Translations under genes and position numbers: made by a program
DNA from: Aeromonas australiensis
GTDB lineage: Bacteria > Pseudomonadota > Gammaproteobacteria > Enterobacterales > Aeromonadaceae
Length of the DNA stretch: 64,000 nt
Assembly (NCBI RefSeq): GCF_000819725.1
Contig: NZ_CDDH01000062.1
Location: 1 to 64,000 of the forward strand
Reading direction: 5' to 3'
Shown here: positions 38,621 to 47,723 of the stretch, piece after piece
Position numbering within the stretch: position 1 is the stretch's first letter
How the letters are laid out: the number at the start of each line of letters is the position of its first letter
The notes under the pieces: generated by a model
The model's input: only the letters and a program-made list of their open reading frames with translations
Told to the model about the DNA's origin: nothing
Databases searched by the model: none

Positions 38621-40057
38621 ATGGACAAGAAACTAGGGCTGGGCGCCCTCATTTCGCTGGTGATCGGCTCCATGGTCGGCGCCGGGGTCTTCAGTCTGCC
38701 GCAAAACATTGCAGCGCATGCCAGTGCCGGGGCGGTCGCCCTGGGTTGGGCCATCACTGGTCTTGGCATGATCTGTCTCGCGCTGGTCTATCAGAACCTC
38801 TCCATGCGCCGCCCGGATCTCGATGGCGGTATCTTCAGCTATGCCAAAGCCGGTTTCGGCGATTTTATCGGCTTCAACGCCGCCTGGGGTTACTGGCTCT
38901 GCCAGCTGCTGGCCAACGTCTCCTACGCCATCGTAGTGTTCAGCGCCCTGAGCTACTTCTTCGATACGCCGGACAACGTTATCTTCGGTGATGGCAACAC
39001 ACCGGTGGCCATCACCTTGGCCTCCATCCTGATCTGGTCGGTCCATGCGCTGGTACTGCGCGGGGTACAGGTCGCTGCGCTGGTGAACATCGTCACGACT
39101 ATCGCCAAGATGGTGCCGCTCATCGTCTTCTGTGTCGCGATCCTGCTCGCCTTCAACATGGATACTTTCACTCTGGATATCTGGGGCCAGAGTAACATGG
39201 AGCTGGGCTCCGTGATGGATCAGGTCAAGTCCACCATGAAGGTGACCCTCTGGGTCTTTATCGGGATTGAAGGGGCCGTGGTGGTCTCCGCCCGTGCCCG
39301 TCATCGCAAGGATGTGGGCCGTGCTACCGTGCTGGCGTTGCTCGGCGCCCTGACGCTTTACGTGATGGTGACCCTGTTCTCGCTGGGTGTCATGAGCCAG
39401 CCGCAACTGGCGGCGCTCAAGAACCCTTCGACCGCCATGATCCTCGAAGCCGTGGTCGGCCCCTGGGGCGCCTGGCTTATCAACATCGGTCTGGTGGTGT
39501 CGGTGATGGGGGCGCTGCTCAGCTGGACCGTGCTGGCCGCTGAAGTACCCTACATTGCGGGCAAGACTGGCGTGTTCCCGGGCTGGTTTGCCAAGGAGAA
39601 CAAGAACGGCTCGCCGCAGGTGTCCCTCTGGTGCTCCACCTGTCTGGTGCAGATCTTCCTGATCATCATCTACTTCCAGAGCAGCACCTATCTGGCGCTG
39701 GTCAATATCGCTACCTCGGCGGCGCTGGTGCCCTACGTTTTCTCCGGTGCCTATGGACTGAAGCTGGCATTGAAAGGGGAGACCTATCAGGGTCAACCCC
39801 ATCAGCGCAAGCGTGACCTGCTGTTGGCCCTGGTGGCGACCGTGTACGGCTGCTGGCTGGTCTATGCTGCCGGTGTGGAGTACCTGCTGCTGGTGGCGCT
39901 GCTCTATAGTCCGGGTATCTTCATCTACTGGAAGGCGCGCCAGCATCACGGTCTGCGTGGCCTTAACCGGTTGGAGCAGGGGATGACGGCGGCGCTGCTC
40001 GGCTGTGCCGTACTGGCCTTCTACAAGGTGATGGACGGTACCATTCCCTTAAGCTAA
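38621..40057 (+). CDS. arcD: Arginine:ornithine antiporter (APA family)
   Basis: A 478-residue, roughly 13-helix permease of the basic amino acid/polyamine antiporter family. GSMVGAGVFSLPQNIA in helix 1 and the IGIEGAVVVSARARHRKDVG region are the marks of the ArcD subgroup. It exchanges external arginine for ornithine to feed the arginine deiminase pathway. No arcA, arcB or arcC gene adjoins it, so it may serve a pathway encoded elsewhere; a lysine or agmatine specificity cannot be excluded. Confidence 0.85.
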   Translation: MDKKLGLGALISLVIGSMVGAGVFSLPQNIAAHASAGAVALGWAITGLGMICLALVYQNLSMRRPDLDGGIFSYAKAGFGDFIGFNAAWGYWLCQLLANVSYAIVVFSALSYFFDTPDNVIFGDGNTPVAITLASILIWSVHALVLRGVQVAALVNIVTTIAKMVPLIVFCVAILLAFNMDTFTLDIWGQSNMELGSVMDQVKSTMKVTLWVFIGIEGAVVVSARARHRKDVGRATVLALLGALTLYVMVTLFSLGVMSQPQLAALKNPSTAMILEAVVGPWGAWLINIGLVVSVMGALLSWTVLAAEVPYIAGKTGVFPGWFAKENKNGSPQVSLWCSTCLVQIFLIIIYFQSSTYLALVNIATSAALVPYVFSGAYGLKLALKGETYQGQPHQRKRDLLLALVATVYGCWLVYAAGVEYLLLVALLYSPGIFIYWKARQHHGLRGLNRLEQGMTAALLGCAVLAFYKVMDGTIPLS

Positions 40058-40067
40058 CCGGCACAAT

Positions 40068-40100
40068 AAAGAGATGGCCCTGGCGCCATCTCTTTTTTTT
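40068..40100 (+). terminator. Terminator of arcD
   Basis: The stem aaagagatggc / gccatctcttt is followed by a run of eight T residues. Confidence 0.88.
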
Positions 40101-40162
40101 CATGCTGATATTTACTGTTGTCCGGCCGTTGCGGCCATTTTTCGTTTAACGCAGGAATTTTT

Positions 40163-40951
40163 ATGCTGTTTATGGGTTACCTCCTACTGGGGGCCTTTGC
40201 CGGCATGCTGGCGGGACTGTTCGGGATCGGCGGTGGATTGATCATCGTTCCGGTACTGGTGGTCAGTTTTCGTGCGATGGGGTTTGAGCCCGAAATAATT
40301 ACCCATCTGGCCCTCGGCACCTCATTGCCCACCATGATTTTCACCGGATTCAGCTCGCTGCGGGCCCACCAAGAGGCGGGCGCTGTCGACTGGGTGATGA
40401 TCCGCAGATTGGGGGCGGGCATGCTGGTTGGCGCCTGGCTTGGCGGCATGACCGCCAATCTGCTCAGTGCCAGTACCCTCAATATCATCATCGGCTGTTT
40501 CGCCTGGACCATGGCGTTGCAGATGGGGCTGAACCTCAAACCCAAAGCGGAGCGCCATCTGCCGGGTCCGCTCGGTACCGGCCTCGCAGGCACCCTGATT
40601 GGCTGGCTGTCGGCGCTGTTTGGCATTGGCGGGGGCTCGCTCACCGTCCCTTATCTGAGCTGGAATTCGGTGCCGATGCGCAATGCGGTGGCCGCCTCCG
40701 CCGCCTGCAGCATGCCTATCGCGTTTGCAGGTAGCCTCAGCTACCTCTATGCGGGTTGGGATCATGCCGATCTGCCCGAATGGAGTGTGGGCTATATCTA
40801 TCTGCCCGCGCTGCTCGGCATTGTGCTGACCAGTACCCAGTTCGCCCGCATTGGTGCCAAGCTGGCACACCGATTGTCACCCAAACGCCTCAAGCAGGCA
40901 TTTGCCCTGCTGATGCTGCTGGTAGGGGCCAAATTTATGCTGTTTAGCTGA
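40163..40951 (+). CDS. TSUP-family permease (TauE/SafE-like)
   Basis: A 262-residue inner-membrane protein with about eight helices and the internal duplication typical of TSUP proteins: GLFGIGGGLIIVPVLV near the N-terminus and ALFGIGGGSLTVPYLSW after the middle. Members export or import sulfite, sulfoacetate and other organosulfur anions. No sulfur-metabolism gene is adjacent, so the substrate is open. The ATG at 40163 has an agga RBS. Confidence 0.87.
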   Translation: MLFMGYLLLGAFAGMLAGLFGIGGGLIIVPVLVVSFRAMGFEPEIITHLALGTSLPTMIFTGFSSLRAHQEAGAVDWVMIRRLGAGMLVGAWLGGMTANLLSASTLNIIIGCFAWTMALQMGLNLKPKAERHLPGPLGTGLAGTLIGWLSALFGIGGGSLTVPYLSWNSVPMRNAVAASAACSMPIAFAGSLSYLYAGWDHADLPEWSVGYIYLPALLGIVLTSTQFARIGAKLAHRLSPKRLKQAFALLMLLVGAKFMLFS

Positions 40952-41009
40952 TTCATTCGGCAGATTGTTGAAAAATAAGGCAAACGAACTGTCGAAGGGT
41001 AGAAAGCCA

Positions 41010-41038
41010 TTGCATTGCGAGGTCAGTTTGCCTATTCT
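41010..41038 (+). promoter_or_regulatory. Promoter of ffs
   Basis: ttgcat at 41010-41015, an exact 17-bp spacer and tattct at 41033-41038 place a start about 7 bp downstream, at the first base of the 4.5S RNA stem. Confidence 0.7.
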
Positions 41039-41045
41039 CCTCGCC

Positions 41046-41157
41046 GGTGGTCCTATTGGTCCTCTCGCATTGATAACCCGTCGACCTGGTCAGGACCGGA
41101 AGGTAGCAGCCAAGGCGGGGGACTCGAGTGCCGGGATGTGGCTGGTAGGGCCACCAC
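41046..41157 (+). ncRNA. ffs: 4.5S RNA (signal recognition particle RNA, small bacterial form)
   Basis: The conserved SRP hairpin is clear: ggtcaggaccggaaggtagc carries the GGAA tetraloop region, followed by agccaaggcggg and the returning strand gtgccgggatgt. The outer ends ggtggtcct and agggccaccac pair, giving a molecule of about 112 nt, close to E. coli 4.5S RNA. It binds Ffh for co-translational membrane targeting. Open frames across it are fortuitous. Confidence 0.93.
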
Positions 41158-41234
41158 TTGTTTCTGCTATTCAATAAGTTAGCTTCCTAAAGCCCTTGGT
41201 CATCCACTTTGTGTGGACGACGAGGAGCTCATCG

Positions 41235-41483
41235 ATGAATCTCTGGCTCAGTCCCCACGGCATCTGGTATTACCGGAAAGTCACCACGCTCCCCTGTGGT
41301 CGCCGCAAAGAGATCAAAAAATCCCTGCATACCCGAGACAAGCTGACGGCACGAAGCAAGGTTGCCCAGCTGCTTGCCTGTGTGCGTTCCAGACCCAAGC
41401 CCATGCAGTTGCCTGCAGAGGTCAATGTTGCCGCACATGAGCAATCAGTAGCCCGGGATCCGGGGGTGTTTATTGCTTGGTGA
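41235..41483 (+). pseudogene. N-terminal fragment of a tyrosine-type integrase
   Basis: Eighty-two codons beginning MNLWLSPHGIWYYRK and continuing CGRRKEIKKSLHTRDKLTARS, the typical N-terminal arm-binding region of phage/island integrases (DUF6538-like). The catalytic Arg-His-Tyr domain is absent; the frame runs into the 3' end of the oppositely oriented kinase gene. Its position 78 bp after ffs suggests a former genomic-island insertion at the 3' end of the 4.5S RNA gene. Confidence 0.65.
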
Positions 41484-43296
41484 CACGCAGGGTGGCGTTG
41501 TATTTGAGCCGCCCATGGGAAATATGTCTGTTTATCTCGCTGAGCAGCGTCTCTTTATTGATGGGCTTGGTGATATATCCATTCATGCCATGGGAGAGAT
41601 AATATTGCCTGGATTCCGGCATCGCATCAGCCGTCAAGGCGATAATGGGGATATCTGCCCAAGTCGTCTGGGAGGTGCGGATCCGGGTGGTGGCCACCAG
41701 GCCATCCATCACTGGCATCTGGACATCCATCAACACCAGATCAAATTCGGTGTGACCCAGTTTCTCCAGCGCCTCTTCTCCCTGAACGGCCAGTGTGACC
41801 TGATGACCCACGGAGTCGAGCATGGCGCCGATCACCTTGCGGTTGGTGGCATTGTCATCAACCAGCAAGATGCGATGGCTCTCCTGATCAATCGGCTTGG
41901 ACGGCAGGCAAACAATCGAGGGGGTCGTGGCTCTGGCAGGCCAGATATAGGTAAAGGTACTGCCATGCCCTTCGCTGCTCTCTACCGAGATATCGCCGCC
42001 CATCAGCCGTGCGAGGTTACGGGATATTTCAAGCCCCAGGCCCGAACCACCGTATTGGCGGGTGATCGAGACATCCGCCTGGGCGAAACGTTGGAACAGG
42101 TTTTTCAGCTGACGTTTGCTCATGCCGATCCCTGAGTCTTGAATCGAGATACGTATCGAGTGGCGATCCTGCTCCAACAGGGTGCTATCAACGTGGATCT
42201 TTACTTCCCCCTGATGGGTGAACTTGATGGCATTGCTCACCAGGTTGAAGAGGATTTGGCGCACTCTCAGCGGATCGAACATCAACCACTCCGGCGTATC
42301 GGGGGCAAGGGTCAGGGTCAGTTTGATCCCTTTCTTATCGCAGCTGCTCTGCATCAGGGCCCGGATATCCTCCAGCAGCTGGGGCAGGTGATGGGGGGCC
42401 AGTTGCAGCTCGATCTTGCCCTCTTCCAGCTTGGATACATCCAGAATGTCGTTGAGCAGGCCGAGCAGATGGTTCGCCGATTCACGTGCCGTCTCCAGAT
42501 AGTCGCGCTCCCTCGGGTCCATATCCCGGTCGGCCAGCAGTGAGAGCATGCCGAGAATGCCATTCATGGGGGTGCGAATTTCATGGCTCATGTTGGCTAA
42601 AAAGCTGCTTTTGGCTCTGGTGCCGGCCTCGGCAGCCTGATTTGCCCGCAGCAGTTTGTCATTGAGCTGCTGCATCAGTTTGTGCTGCAGAAACGAGATA
42701 TTCATTTGCCGCCAGATCAGCAGGGCGAGCACAAAGAGCAGAGCAAATTGCAGGGTTGCGATGAGCGTCGTGGTGATGATCTGCTCCCTGACGTTGTCGC
42801 GGCGGGCCACATCAAACAGGGTCACCTGCTGGTTCACCTCCAGTGTCAGCTGATGGAGCAGAGGGAGCAGCGAGGAAAGCTGTTGGCGTAGCTCCTGATG
42901 GGCCAGCGTGTCCAGCGGTTTGGTGGCATCCGGGCCGAGCCAGATATCTGCCAGAGAGATGTAGGCGCGAATAGCCTTGCTTGCCTGCTGGTAGATCTCG
43001 GTTTGCTGAAGCAGGCCGCGATCCTTGCTCTCAAGCGCCAGGTCCATGCGGCTGACCAGAATATCGTATCTGAGCTGAAAGGTCGGTTGCGACTCATGCA
43101 GCAACGCATTCTGAAAGCGCAGCGCTTCGTTATAGAGCTGGAAATAGCTCCACATCACGTTGTCTTCGCCCTGGCTGGTGCTGCGCTGCAGATCCTGAAA
43201 TTGCCGATACTGGATGGTACCAATACCGGCAAAGGCCAGGAGCAGCACGCAAAGCACCACAAACAAGAAACGTTGACTCGCGGCCATGGAACGCAT
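41470..43296 (-). CDS. Hybrid sensor histidine kinase
   Basis: A 608-residue inner-membrane kinase. It has an N-terminal helix (about 9-29), a periplasmic sensor of about 150 mostly helical residues, a second helix (about 178-197), a HisKA domain with His238 in [13 protein letters not shown], and a HATPase with N-box LVSNAIKF and G-boxes DSGIGMS and GSGLGLEIS. The C-terminal receiver has [11 protein letters not shown] and the phospho-acceptor in LVLMDVQMP. There is no HPt domain. It is cotranscribed with the exported protein 8 bp upstream and faces the polysaccharide operon, so it may regulate it, as RscS/SypF do for syp genes. Confidence 0.9.
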   Translation of the reverse strand: MRSMAASQRFLFVVLCVLLLAFAGIGTIQYRQFQDLQRSTSQGEDNVMWSYFQLYNEALRFQNALLHESQPTFQLRYDILVSRMDLALESKDRGLLQQTEIYQQASKAIRAYISLADIWLGPDATKPLDTLAHQELRQQLSSLLPLLHQLTLEVNQQVTLFDVARRDNVREQIITTTLIATLQFALLFVLALLIWRQMNISFLQHKLMQQLNDKLLRANQAAEAGTRAKSSFLANMSHEIRTPMNGILGMLSLLADRDMDPRERDYLETARESANHLLGLLNDILDVSKLEEGKIELQLAPHHLPQLLEDIRALMQSSCDKKGIKLTLTLAPDTPEWLMFDPLRVRQILFNLVSNAIKFTHQGEVKIHVDSTLLEQDRHSIRISIQDSGIGMSKRQLKNLFQRFAQADVSITRQYGGSGLGLEISRNLARLMGGDISVESSEGHGSTFTYIWPARATTPSIVCLPSKPIDQESHRILLVDDNATNRKVIGAMLDSVGHQVTLAVQGEEALEKLGHTEFDLVLMDVQMPVMDGLVATTRIRTSQTTWADIPIIALTADAMPESRQYYLSHGMNGYITKPINKETLLSEINRHISHGRLKYNATLRVTKQ

Positions 43297-43304
43297 GATG
43301 AGAT

Positions 43305-43796
43305 CTACTCCACTTTTATCGTACTGATCTGCCAGATAGCCCGACCATAATAGAGCTTGTTTTGCAGTTCGGGATATTGATCGAACGGATAGATAAGAAA
43401 CAGCGGCCCTTTGTCACGCACCGACAGGGGCTTGCCATTGATCGTGCGGGCGAGGATGACCTGATATTGTTCAGCATCACTGACCGGCACTTGTACCGAG
43501 TAGTCATTAAGGGCGGTAATGGTGAGTTGTTTGCCCGTTGCCCCGACTTTGGCCAACACCTCTTTAAGTAGTGGGCCACTAAAGGTCTTGGCATCGTCAT
43601 ACCAGGGAGTATGGGTTTTGATTTCGTGTACCGGCAATTGATCGAGCATGGCGCTGTCCCACAGGACCAGGGCCTGATGAGTCGGGCTGCTGATGGCGCC
43701 TTCTACCTTTAGCAGGGCGTTTTCAGGTGAAGGGGCAGCCTGCGCCGTGCCACAAAGGGCTGCTAGCAGCGGTGCGATATATAGGCATGATTTCAT
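43305..43796 (-). CDS. Exported protein, oxidoreductase molybdopterin-fold-like
   Basis: A 163-residue secreted protein with a signal peptide (MKSCLYIAPLLAALCGTAQA, cleavage after residue 20). The segments FSGPLLKEVLAKVGA and LTITALNDYSVQVPVSDA resemble the sulfite-oxidase-type fold without its molybdopterin cysteine; the family is often found beside sensor proteins. It lies 8 bp upstream of the hybrid kinase, suggesting a periplasmic partner for its sensor domain. Function unknown. Confidence 0.75.
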   Translation of the reverse strand: MKSCLYIAPLLAALCGTAQAAPSPENALLKVEGAISSPTHQALVLWDSAMLDQLPVHEIKTHTPWYDDAKTFSGPLLKEVLAKVGATGKQLTITALNDYSVQVPVSDAEQYQVILARTINGKPLSVRDKGPLFLIYPFDQYPELQNKLYYGRAIWQISTIKVE

Positions 43797-43942
43797 ATTC
43801 TCTCCTTCCTGGAACAGGGCGGTGTGCTTGCAGAGCCGAAAGTGGTGTGGTTAATGCTGAGGTAAGCAATTATCGGGCCTGGTGTAATACGTCCGATTAA
43901 TCAGCAATTTAAGCTGTCACCGAGAGGGGAATTGAGGGAGAG

Positions 43943-43984
43943 AATTGCAGTTTGCAACATTCTGGATCTGTCAATTGCAATTTG
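43943..43984. promoter_or_regulatory. Direct-repeat candidate operator upstream of the polysaccharide operon
   Basis: The 346-bp gap (43797-44142) between the divergent sensor and STAS genes holds two copies of aattgca(g/a)tttg, at 43943-43954 and 43973-43984. Their 30-bp spacing is about three helical turns. Paired sites of this kind usually bind a dimeric activator. No clear sigma-54 promoter was found, although V. fischeri syp promoters are sigma-54 dependent. Confidence 0.35.
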
Positions 43985-44142
43985 GTAACAAAAAAGAGGG
44001 GCCGTGGTGGGCAAACAAGCCATAAAGCGTCTCAAAAGCGAATTATATGGAGGGCAACAGGCAGGCCGTTACCAGGCATAACATTTGCAACGAGGTGGAT
44101 GCCGTGACAAAGCAGAGTCTGAGAATCGACAAGGAGCTAGCG

Positions 44143-44493
44143 ATGGAAAGCATGACTTATACCCTTAATGATACCCAGGTAGTGGTACTGGAAAACGAGC
44201 TTGACGCGATGGCCATCAGTGAGCTCCGCCCGCTGTTTGAAACCCTTTCGACCCATCCCGGGGATATCCTGGCCGATATCAGTGATGTCCATTTTATCGA
44301 CTCGTCGGGTATCGGTGCCCTGGTGTTCCTCTATAAGAGACTGATTATGAATGGGCATCAGATGGCCCTTGTTTGTGGGCCCGGCCAACCTCACGACCTG
44401 CTCGAGATGCTGCATATCGACCGGGTGATCCCTTGCCATGAGAGCATCAAAGCCTATATGAGAGCCCGTGGCATGATGGTGACCTCATCATGA
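44143..44493 (+). CDS. STAS-domain protein, SypA-like anti-sigma-antagonist type
   Basis: A 116-residue protein consisting of a single STAS domain. The phosphorylation loop reads DISDVHFIDSSGIGALVFLYKR, with Ser54/Ser55 at the site used in SpoIIAA and in V. fischeri SypA (Ser56). The ATG at 44143 has aaggag 7 bp upstream. It is the first gene of the operon and overlaps the next by ATGA. The kinase/phosphatase gene at 47724 is its likely partner: phosphorylation would switch its ability to promote polysaccharide production. Confidence 0.85.
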   Translation: MESMTYTLNDTQVVVLENELDAMAISELRPLFETLSTHPGDILADISDVHFIDSSGIGALVFLYKRLIMNGHQMALVCGPGQPHDLLEMLHIDRVIPCHESIKAYMRARGMMVTSS

Positions 44494-44906
44494 AACGCCG
44501 GGGTATTCTGCTCTGTTCCATCATGCTGTCGGGCTGTGCGCAGTGGCCGCCACAGGGATATGGCGGCATGGCAGAGGCAAGACCCACCCGTATTCCGGTC
44601 AATGAGGATGAACGGCGGGTCTGGTCTGGTTATGATGAGCGTCAGAAGGAACTCGACTTGCAGCTGACGCAATTAAAGCAAGCGAGCTTGCGGGGATGTA
44701 TGCCTGGCGAGTTGAAACGGCTACAATCTCAACGTATTGATATCGAACGGGATATGCACGGACGGCTCTGGGCGGAGGTAGCCTGGCGTCAGAGCGTGTT
44801 GGCACAATCACTACAACAAGTACGTTTGCGGCTACAACAGACAACAGCGGATGGCTGTCGTGCTGATTGGTCAGGGCTCCCCTTACGCCAATGGGGGCAG
44901 ACGTAA
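44490..44906 (+). CDS. Small lipoprotein of the polysaccharide operon
   Basis: A 138-residue protein with a lipoprotein signal (MKRRGILLCSIMLSGC, lipobox LSGC, cysteine about residue 16). The mature part is helical with several Arg/Gln-rich heptads and two further cysteines. The sequence does not resemble the OmpA-like SypB. Start and stop positions couple it tightly to the STAS gene. It could be an outer-membrane partner of the export protein encoded next. Confidence 0.75.
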   Translation: MKRRGILLCSIMLSGCAQWPPQGYGGMAEARPTRIPVNEDERRVWSGYDERQKELDLQLTQLKQASLRGCMPGELKRLQSQRIDIERDMHGRLWAEVAWRQSVLAQSLQQVRLRLQQTTADGCRADWSGLPLRQWGQT

Positions 44907-44924
44907 CAGACGAAAAGGATGTCT

Positions 44925-47030
44925 ATGAAACGGGGCGCGCGCGAAGGATTGATCTGTGTTCTCTTGCTGTTGTTCACCTGCCCGTTACTGGCTTCCACCC
45001 TGCTGGCTCCCGGTGATCGGTTGGCCATAGCACAACCCGGTGAGCCTGCTTTTGATCAACCTTTCCAGATCAACAAGCAGGGGGAGATTGCACTGCCTGA
45101 AGTCGGCAACATAGTGGTGGGGGGGAAGACCCTGCCACAGGCGGATGAGCTGATCCGCTCCGCCCTCAAACCTGTTTACAACAACCTCTCCCAATTGACC
45201 GTCACCTTGCTGGAGAAGCGGCTGCTGATCAGCGTGATGGGCTATGTCAGAAAACCCGGCAGTTATGATCTGGCACCCGATGGCAACGTGCAGATGGCGC
45301 TTGATGCCGCCGGCGGTCTGGTGCCCGGTGCCCAGCTCAACAATATGCAGGTGCGTCGTGGTAGTACGGTCTCGCACTTTGACTACAAGCGCTATCTCGA
45401 TACCGGCGATGCCAGCGTGTTGCCGCCATTGCAATCTCTGGATGTGGTGTTCGTACCCGCTTCTCCGCTGATCGGCAACGTCCAGATCGATTTTGATGCG
45501 GCAACCCTGGCGGCCGGGGGGGATGGTGATACCGAGAAGGCGATCAAGGTGTTTGGCGAGGTCAACAGCCCCGGCGCTTTCAGTTTCAAGAGTGGCAACT
45601 CCATCGTGGATCTGCTGATGCGGGCCGGTGGGGTGACCCGTTTTGCCGGGGTGGAGCGGATCCGGGTGATCAATGGTGATGCCCCCGAGCTGTTCGATCT
45701 CAAAGCCTATCTTGATTCCGGCAACAACAAGTTGCTGCCCAATCTGGCGCCGGGCGCCACCATCTTCGTGCCCAAGGATGAAGAGCAGATAAAACGGGGG
45801 GCACGCACCATCTACATCATGGGTGAGGTGTTCAAACCCGGCGCCTATGAGGGGCGGGAAGGGGACTCCTTCCTCGACATTCTGGCCAATGCCGGCGGCC
45901 CGACCCGCTATGCCGAGAGTCGCCAGATCCGTTTGCTGCGCACCGATGGCACGATCGAACCCATCGACCTGCAGGCCTATACCGAAGGGATGCAAAAGGC
46001 GCTACCCCAAGTCAAACCCGGTGACGCCATCTTTGTGCCGGAAAAGACCGATATTAACGAGAAGTCCTGGTTGAAAGTGGCGCCCGGGCGGGCGGTGATG
46101 GTGATGGGAGCGGTGCGGATCCCGGGTCGTTATGAATGGTCTGACGAAATGTCGCTGCTGGATCTGATCGCCCACGCCGGTGGCCCCAACGAGCGGGCCG
46201 ATATCGCCAAGGTGCAGATCCTGACTGCCGAAGGGGGGCAGGCCACGCCGACCCTGTTTGATCTCGACAAGTTTCTCCATCAGGGGGGGGCGCTCGCCAG
46301 CCTGCCGAAGATCCGGGCCGGATTTACCATCATGATCCCCGAGCTGCCCACCGATCCCAGTGACAACAAGTCCCAGTGGGTGCGCCAGGCGCCGGACAGT
46401 TCCATCTATATCTTTGGTCAGGTCGGGGCCCCCGGTCGCTATGCCTTCAATGAGCAGATGGGCTTTATCGACATCCTGTCGGCCGCCGATGGCCCGACGG
46501 CGGCGGCGGACCTGCGTAATGTGCGCATTGCCCATCGCAGTGGCAGCACGGCGCGGGTCAGCAAGCTGGATTTGGGGCTGTACTTTGAAACCGGCGATGA
46601 AACCTTGCTGCCCAAGGTGCTGCCTGGCGACTCCATCTACCTGCCGGAGAAGAATCGTCCCTGGCTCGACGAGCCCAAGGAGAACACCGTTCGGGTGCTG
46701 GGGGCGATAGCCCGTCCCGGTCGCTACCGCTTTGACTCCTCCATGACCCTGCTGGATCTGCTGGCCGAGGCGGGGGGCCCGACCAGCAGCGCCTATATCA
46801 AGAAGATTGTGGTGATCAATATGGCCACCAGTGGTCAGGGAGATCAGGCCCGCAGCTTCGATCTCGACGGCTTTGCCAAACAGCCCGACTTTAGCCGGTT
46901 GCCGGTGCTGCGCGCAGGGGACACCGTCTTTATCCCTGATAGCAAAAGCAGCAACTGGGCCATCTTTATGGATGGCATGCGCGACATTCTGACCACGATC
47001 TCGGTGGTGGCCCTGGTCGGGACGCTTTGA
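44925..47030 (+). CDS. Multi-SLBB polysaccharide export protein (Wza/SypC-type)
   Basis: A 701-residue exported protein with signal peptide (about 1-23). The N-terminal Poly_export domain reads LAPGDRLAIAQPGEPAF through LPEVGNIVVGGKTL. It is followed by about six SLBB repeats, each marked by V.G.V..PG.Y and LLDLIA.AGGP-type segments. Canonical Wza has two or three SLBB domains and a lipobox; this one is longer and lacks the lipobox. A hydrophobic C-terminal helix is present. It should form or line the outer-membrane export channel. The ATG at 44925 is better spaced from aaaagg than that at 44919. Confidence 0.88.
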   Translation: MKRGAREGLICVLLLLFTCPLLASTLLAPGDRLAIAQPGEPAFDQPFQINKQGEIALPEVGNIVVGGKTLPQADELIRSALKPVYNNLSQLTVTLLEKRLLISVMGYVRKPGSYDLAPDGNVQMALDAAGGLVPGAQLNNMQVRRGSTVSHFDYKRYLDTGDASVLPPLQSLDVVFVPASPLIGNVQIDFDAATLAAGGDGDTEKAIKVFGEVNSPGAFSFKSGNSIVDLLMRAGGVTRFAGVERIRVINGDAPELFDLKAYLDSGNNKLLPNLAPGATIFVPKDEEQIKRGARTIYIMGEVFKPGAYEGREGDSFLDILANAGGPTRYAESRQIRLLRTDGTIEPIDLQAYTEGMQKALPQVKPGDAIFVPEKTDINEKSWLKVAPGRAVMVMGAVRIPGRYEWSDEMSLLDLIAHAGGPNERADIAKVQILTAEGGQATPTLFDLDKFLHQGGALASLPKIRAGFTIMIPELPTDPSDNKSQWVRQAPDSSIYIFGQVGAPGRYAFNEQMGFIDILSAADGPTAAADLRNVRIAHRSGSTARVSKLDLGLYFETGDETLLPKVLPGDSIYLPEKNRPWLDEPKENTVRVLGAIARPGRYRFDSSMTLLDLLAEAGGPTSSAYIKKIVVINMATSGQGDQARSFDLDGFAKQPDFSRLPVLRAGDTVFIPDSKSSNWAIFMDGMRDILTTISVVALVGTL

Positions 47031-47031
47031 T

Positions 47032-47700
47032 ATGAGCATCCCCATTCAATATCTGGAGCTTGAATCCCTCTACGCGGCGACGGTCGCCCGGGGGATCCGC
47101 TCGCTGGCGGTCACCTCATCGGAAGGGGGAGAGGGGGTGAGTTCCATCTGCGATGCGCTGGCAAGGCGCTCGGAGGCGGATGGGTTGCGCACCCTGTTGG
47201 TGGATCTCAACCTCTATCATCCCGGCCGCGCCGCGGCGATTGCCTGGGGGCCCAATGATGTGCCCGAGCCGGTGGCCACTGGCCGGTCGTTGTCCTTGCT
47301 CCCGGCGCCGGGCAAGGATCTGATGGCCTTTCGCAACAAGGATACCTTGCGCCAGCTGCTGGTTCGCTGGCTGGAGCATTACGATGTGGTGATCTTCGAT
47401 ACCTCCCCGCTCACCGCCCTCAATCGGGGCAATATTCCGGCCGATCAGGTATGCGGTGCCTGTGAAGGGGCGCTGTTGGTAGTGCTGGCGGGAGTGACGC
47501 CGACCACAGTGGTACAAAGTGCGGTAGATAAACTGACCCGTGCCGAGGCCAATCTGCTTGGCGCTGTCTATAACGACAAACTCAACCCGGGGCTGGCTAG
47601 CGAGATCCTGCGCGAACTCAACAGGCTGCCCAGCAACCGGGTGACCGAATGGCTCAAGCGCTGGTGCCGGCGCAGCGCCTTGCTCAATTTCCGGATCTGA
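47032..47700 (+). CDS. BY-kinase/ParA-like protein with degenerate P-loop
   Basis: A 222-residue protein shaped like the cytoplasmic domain of Wzc/CpsD tyrosine kinases. The Walker A region is SSEGGEGVSS (residues 29-38) where the family has x-PGEGKST; valine replaces the essential lysine. The Walker A' LLVDLNLYHPG and the FDTSPL region are kept. There is no tyrosine-rich tail. It is therefore probably not an active kinase and may act as a structural partner, analogous to SypD in operon position. It starts 1 bp after the export gene. Confidence 0.82.
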   Translation: MSIPIQYLELESLYAATVARGIRSLAVTSSEGGEGVSSICDALARRSEADGLRTLLVDLNLYHPGRAAAIAWGPNDVPEPVATGRSLSLLPAPGKDLMAFRNKDTLRQLLVRWLEHYDVVIFDTSPLTALNRGNIPADQVCGACEGALLVVLAGVTPTTVVQSAVDKLTRAEANLLGAVYNDKLNPGLASEILRELNRLPSNRVTEWLKRWCRRSALLNFRI

Positions 47701-47723
47701 TCGCCCGCTGATGGAGGCCCGCT

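Noticed and set aside
40965-41177. 70-residue protein across the ffs locus
   Set aside because: It overlaps the promoter and the whole 4.5S RNA, which explains the conservation.
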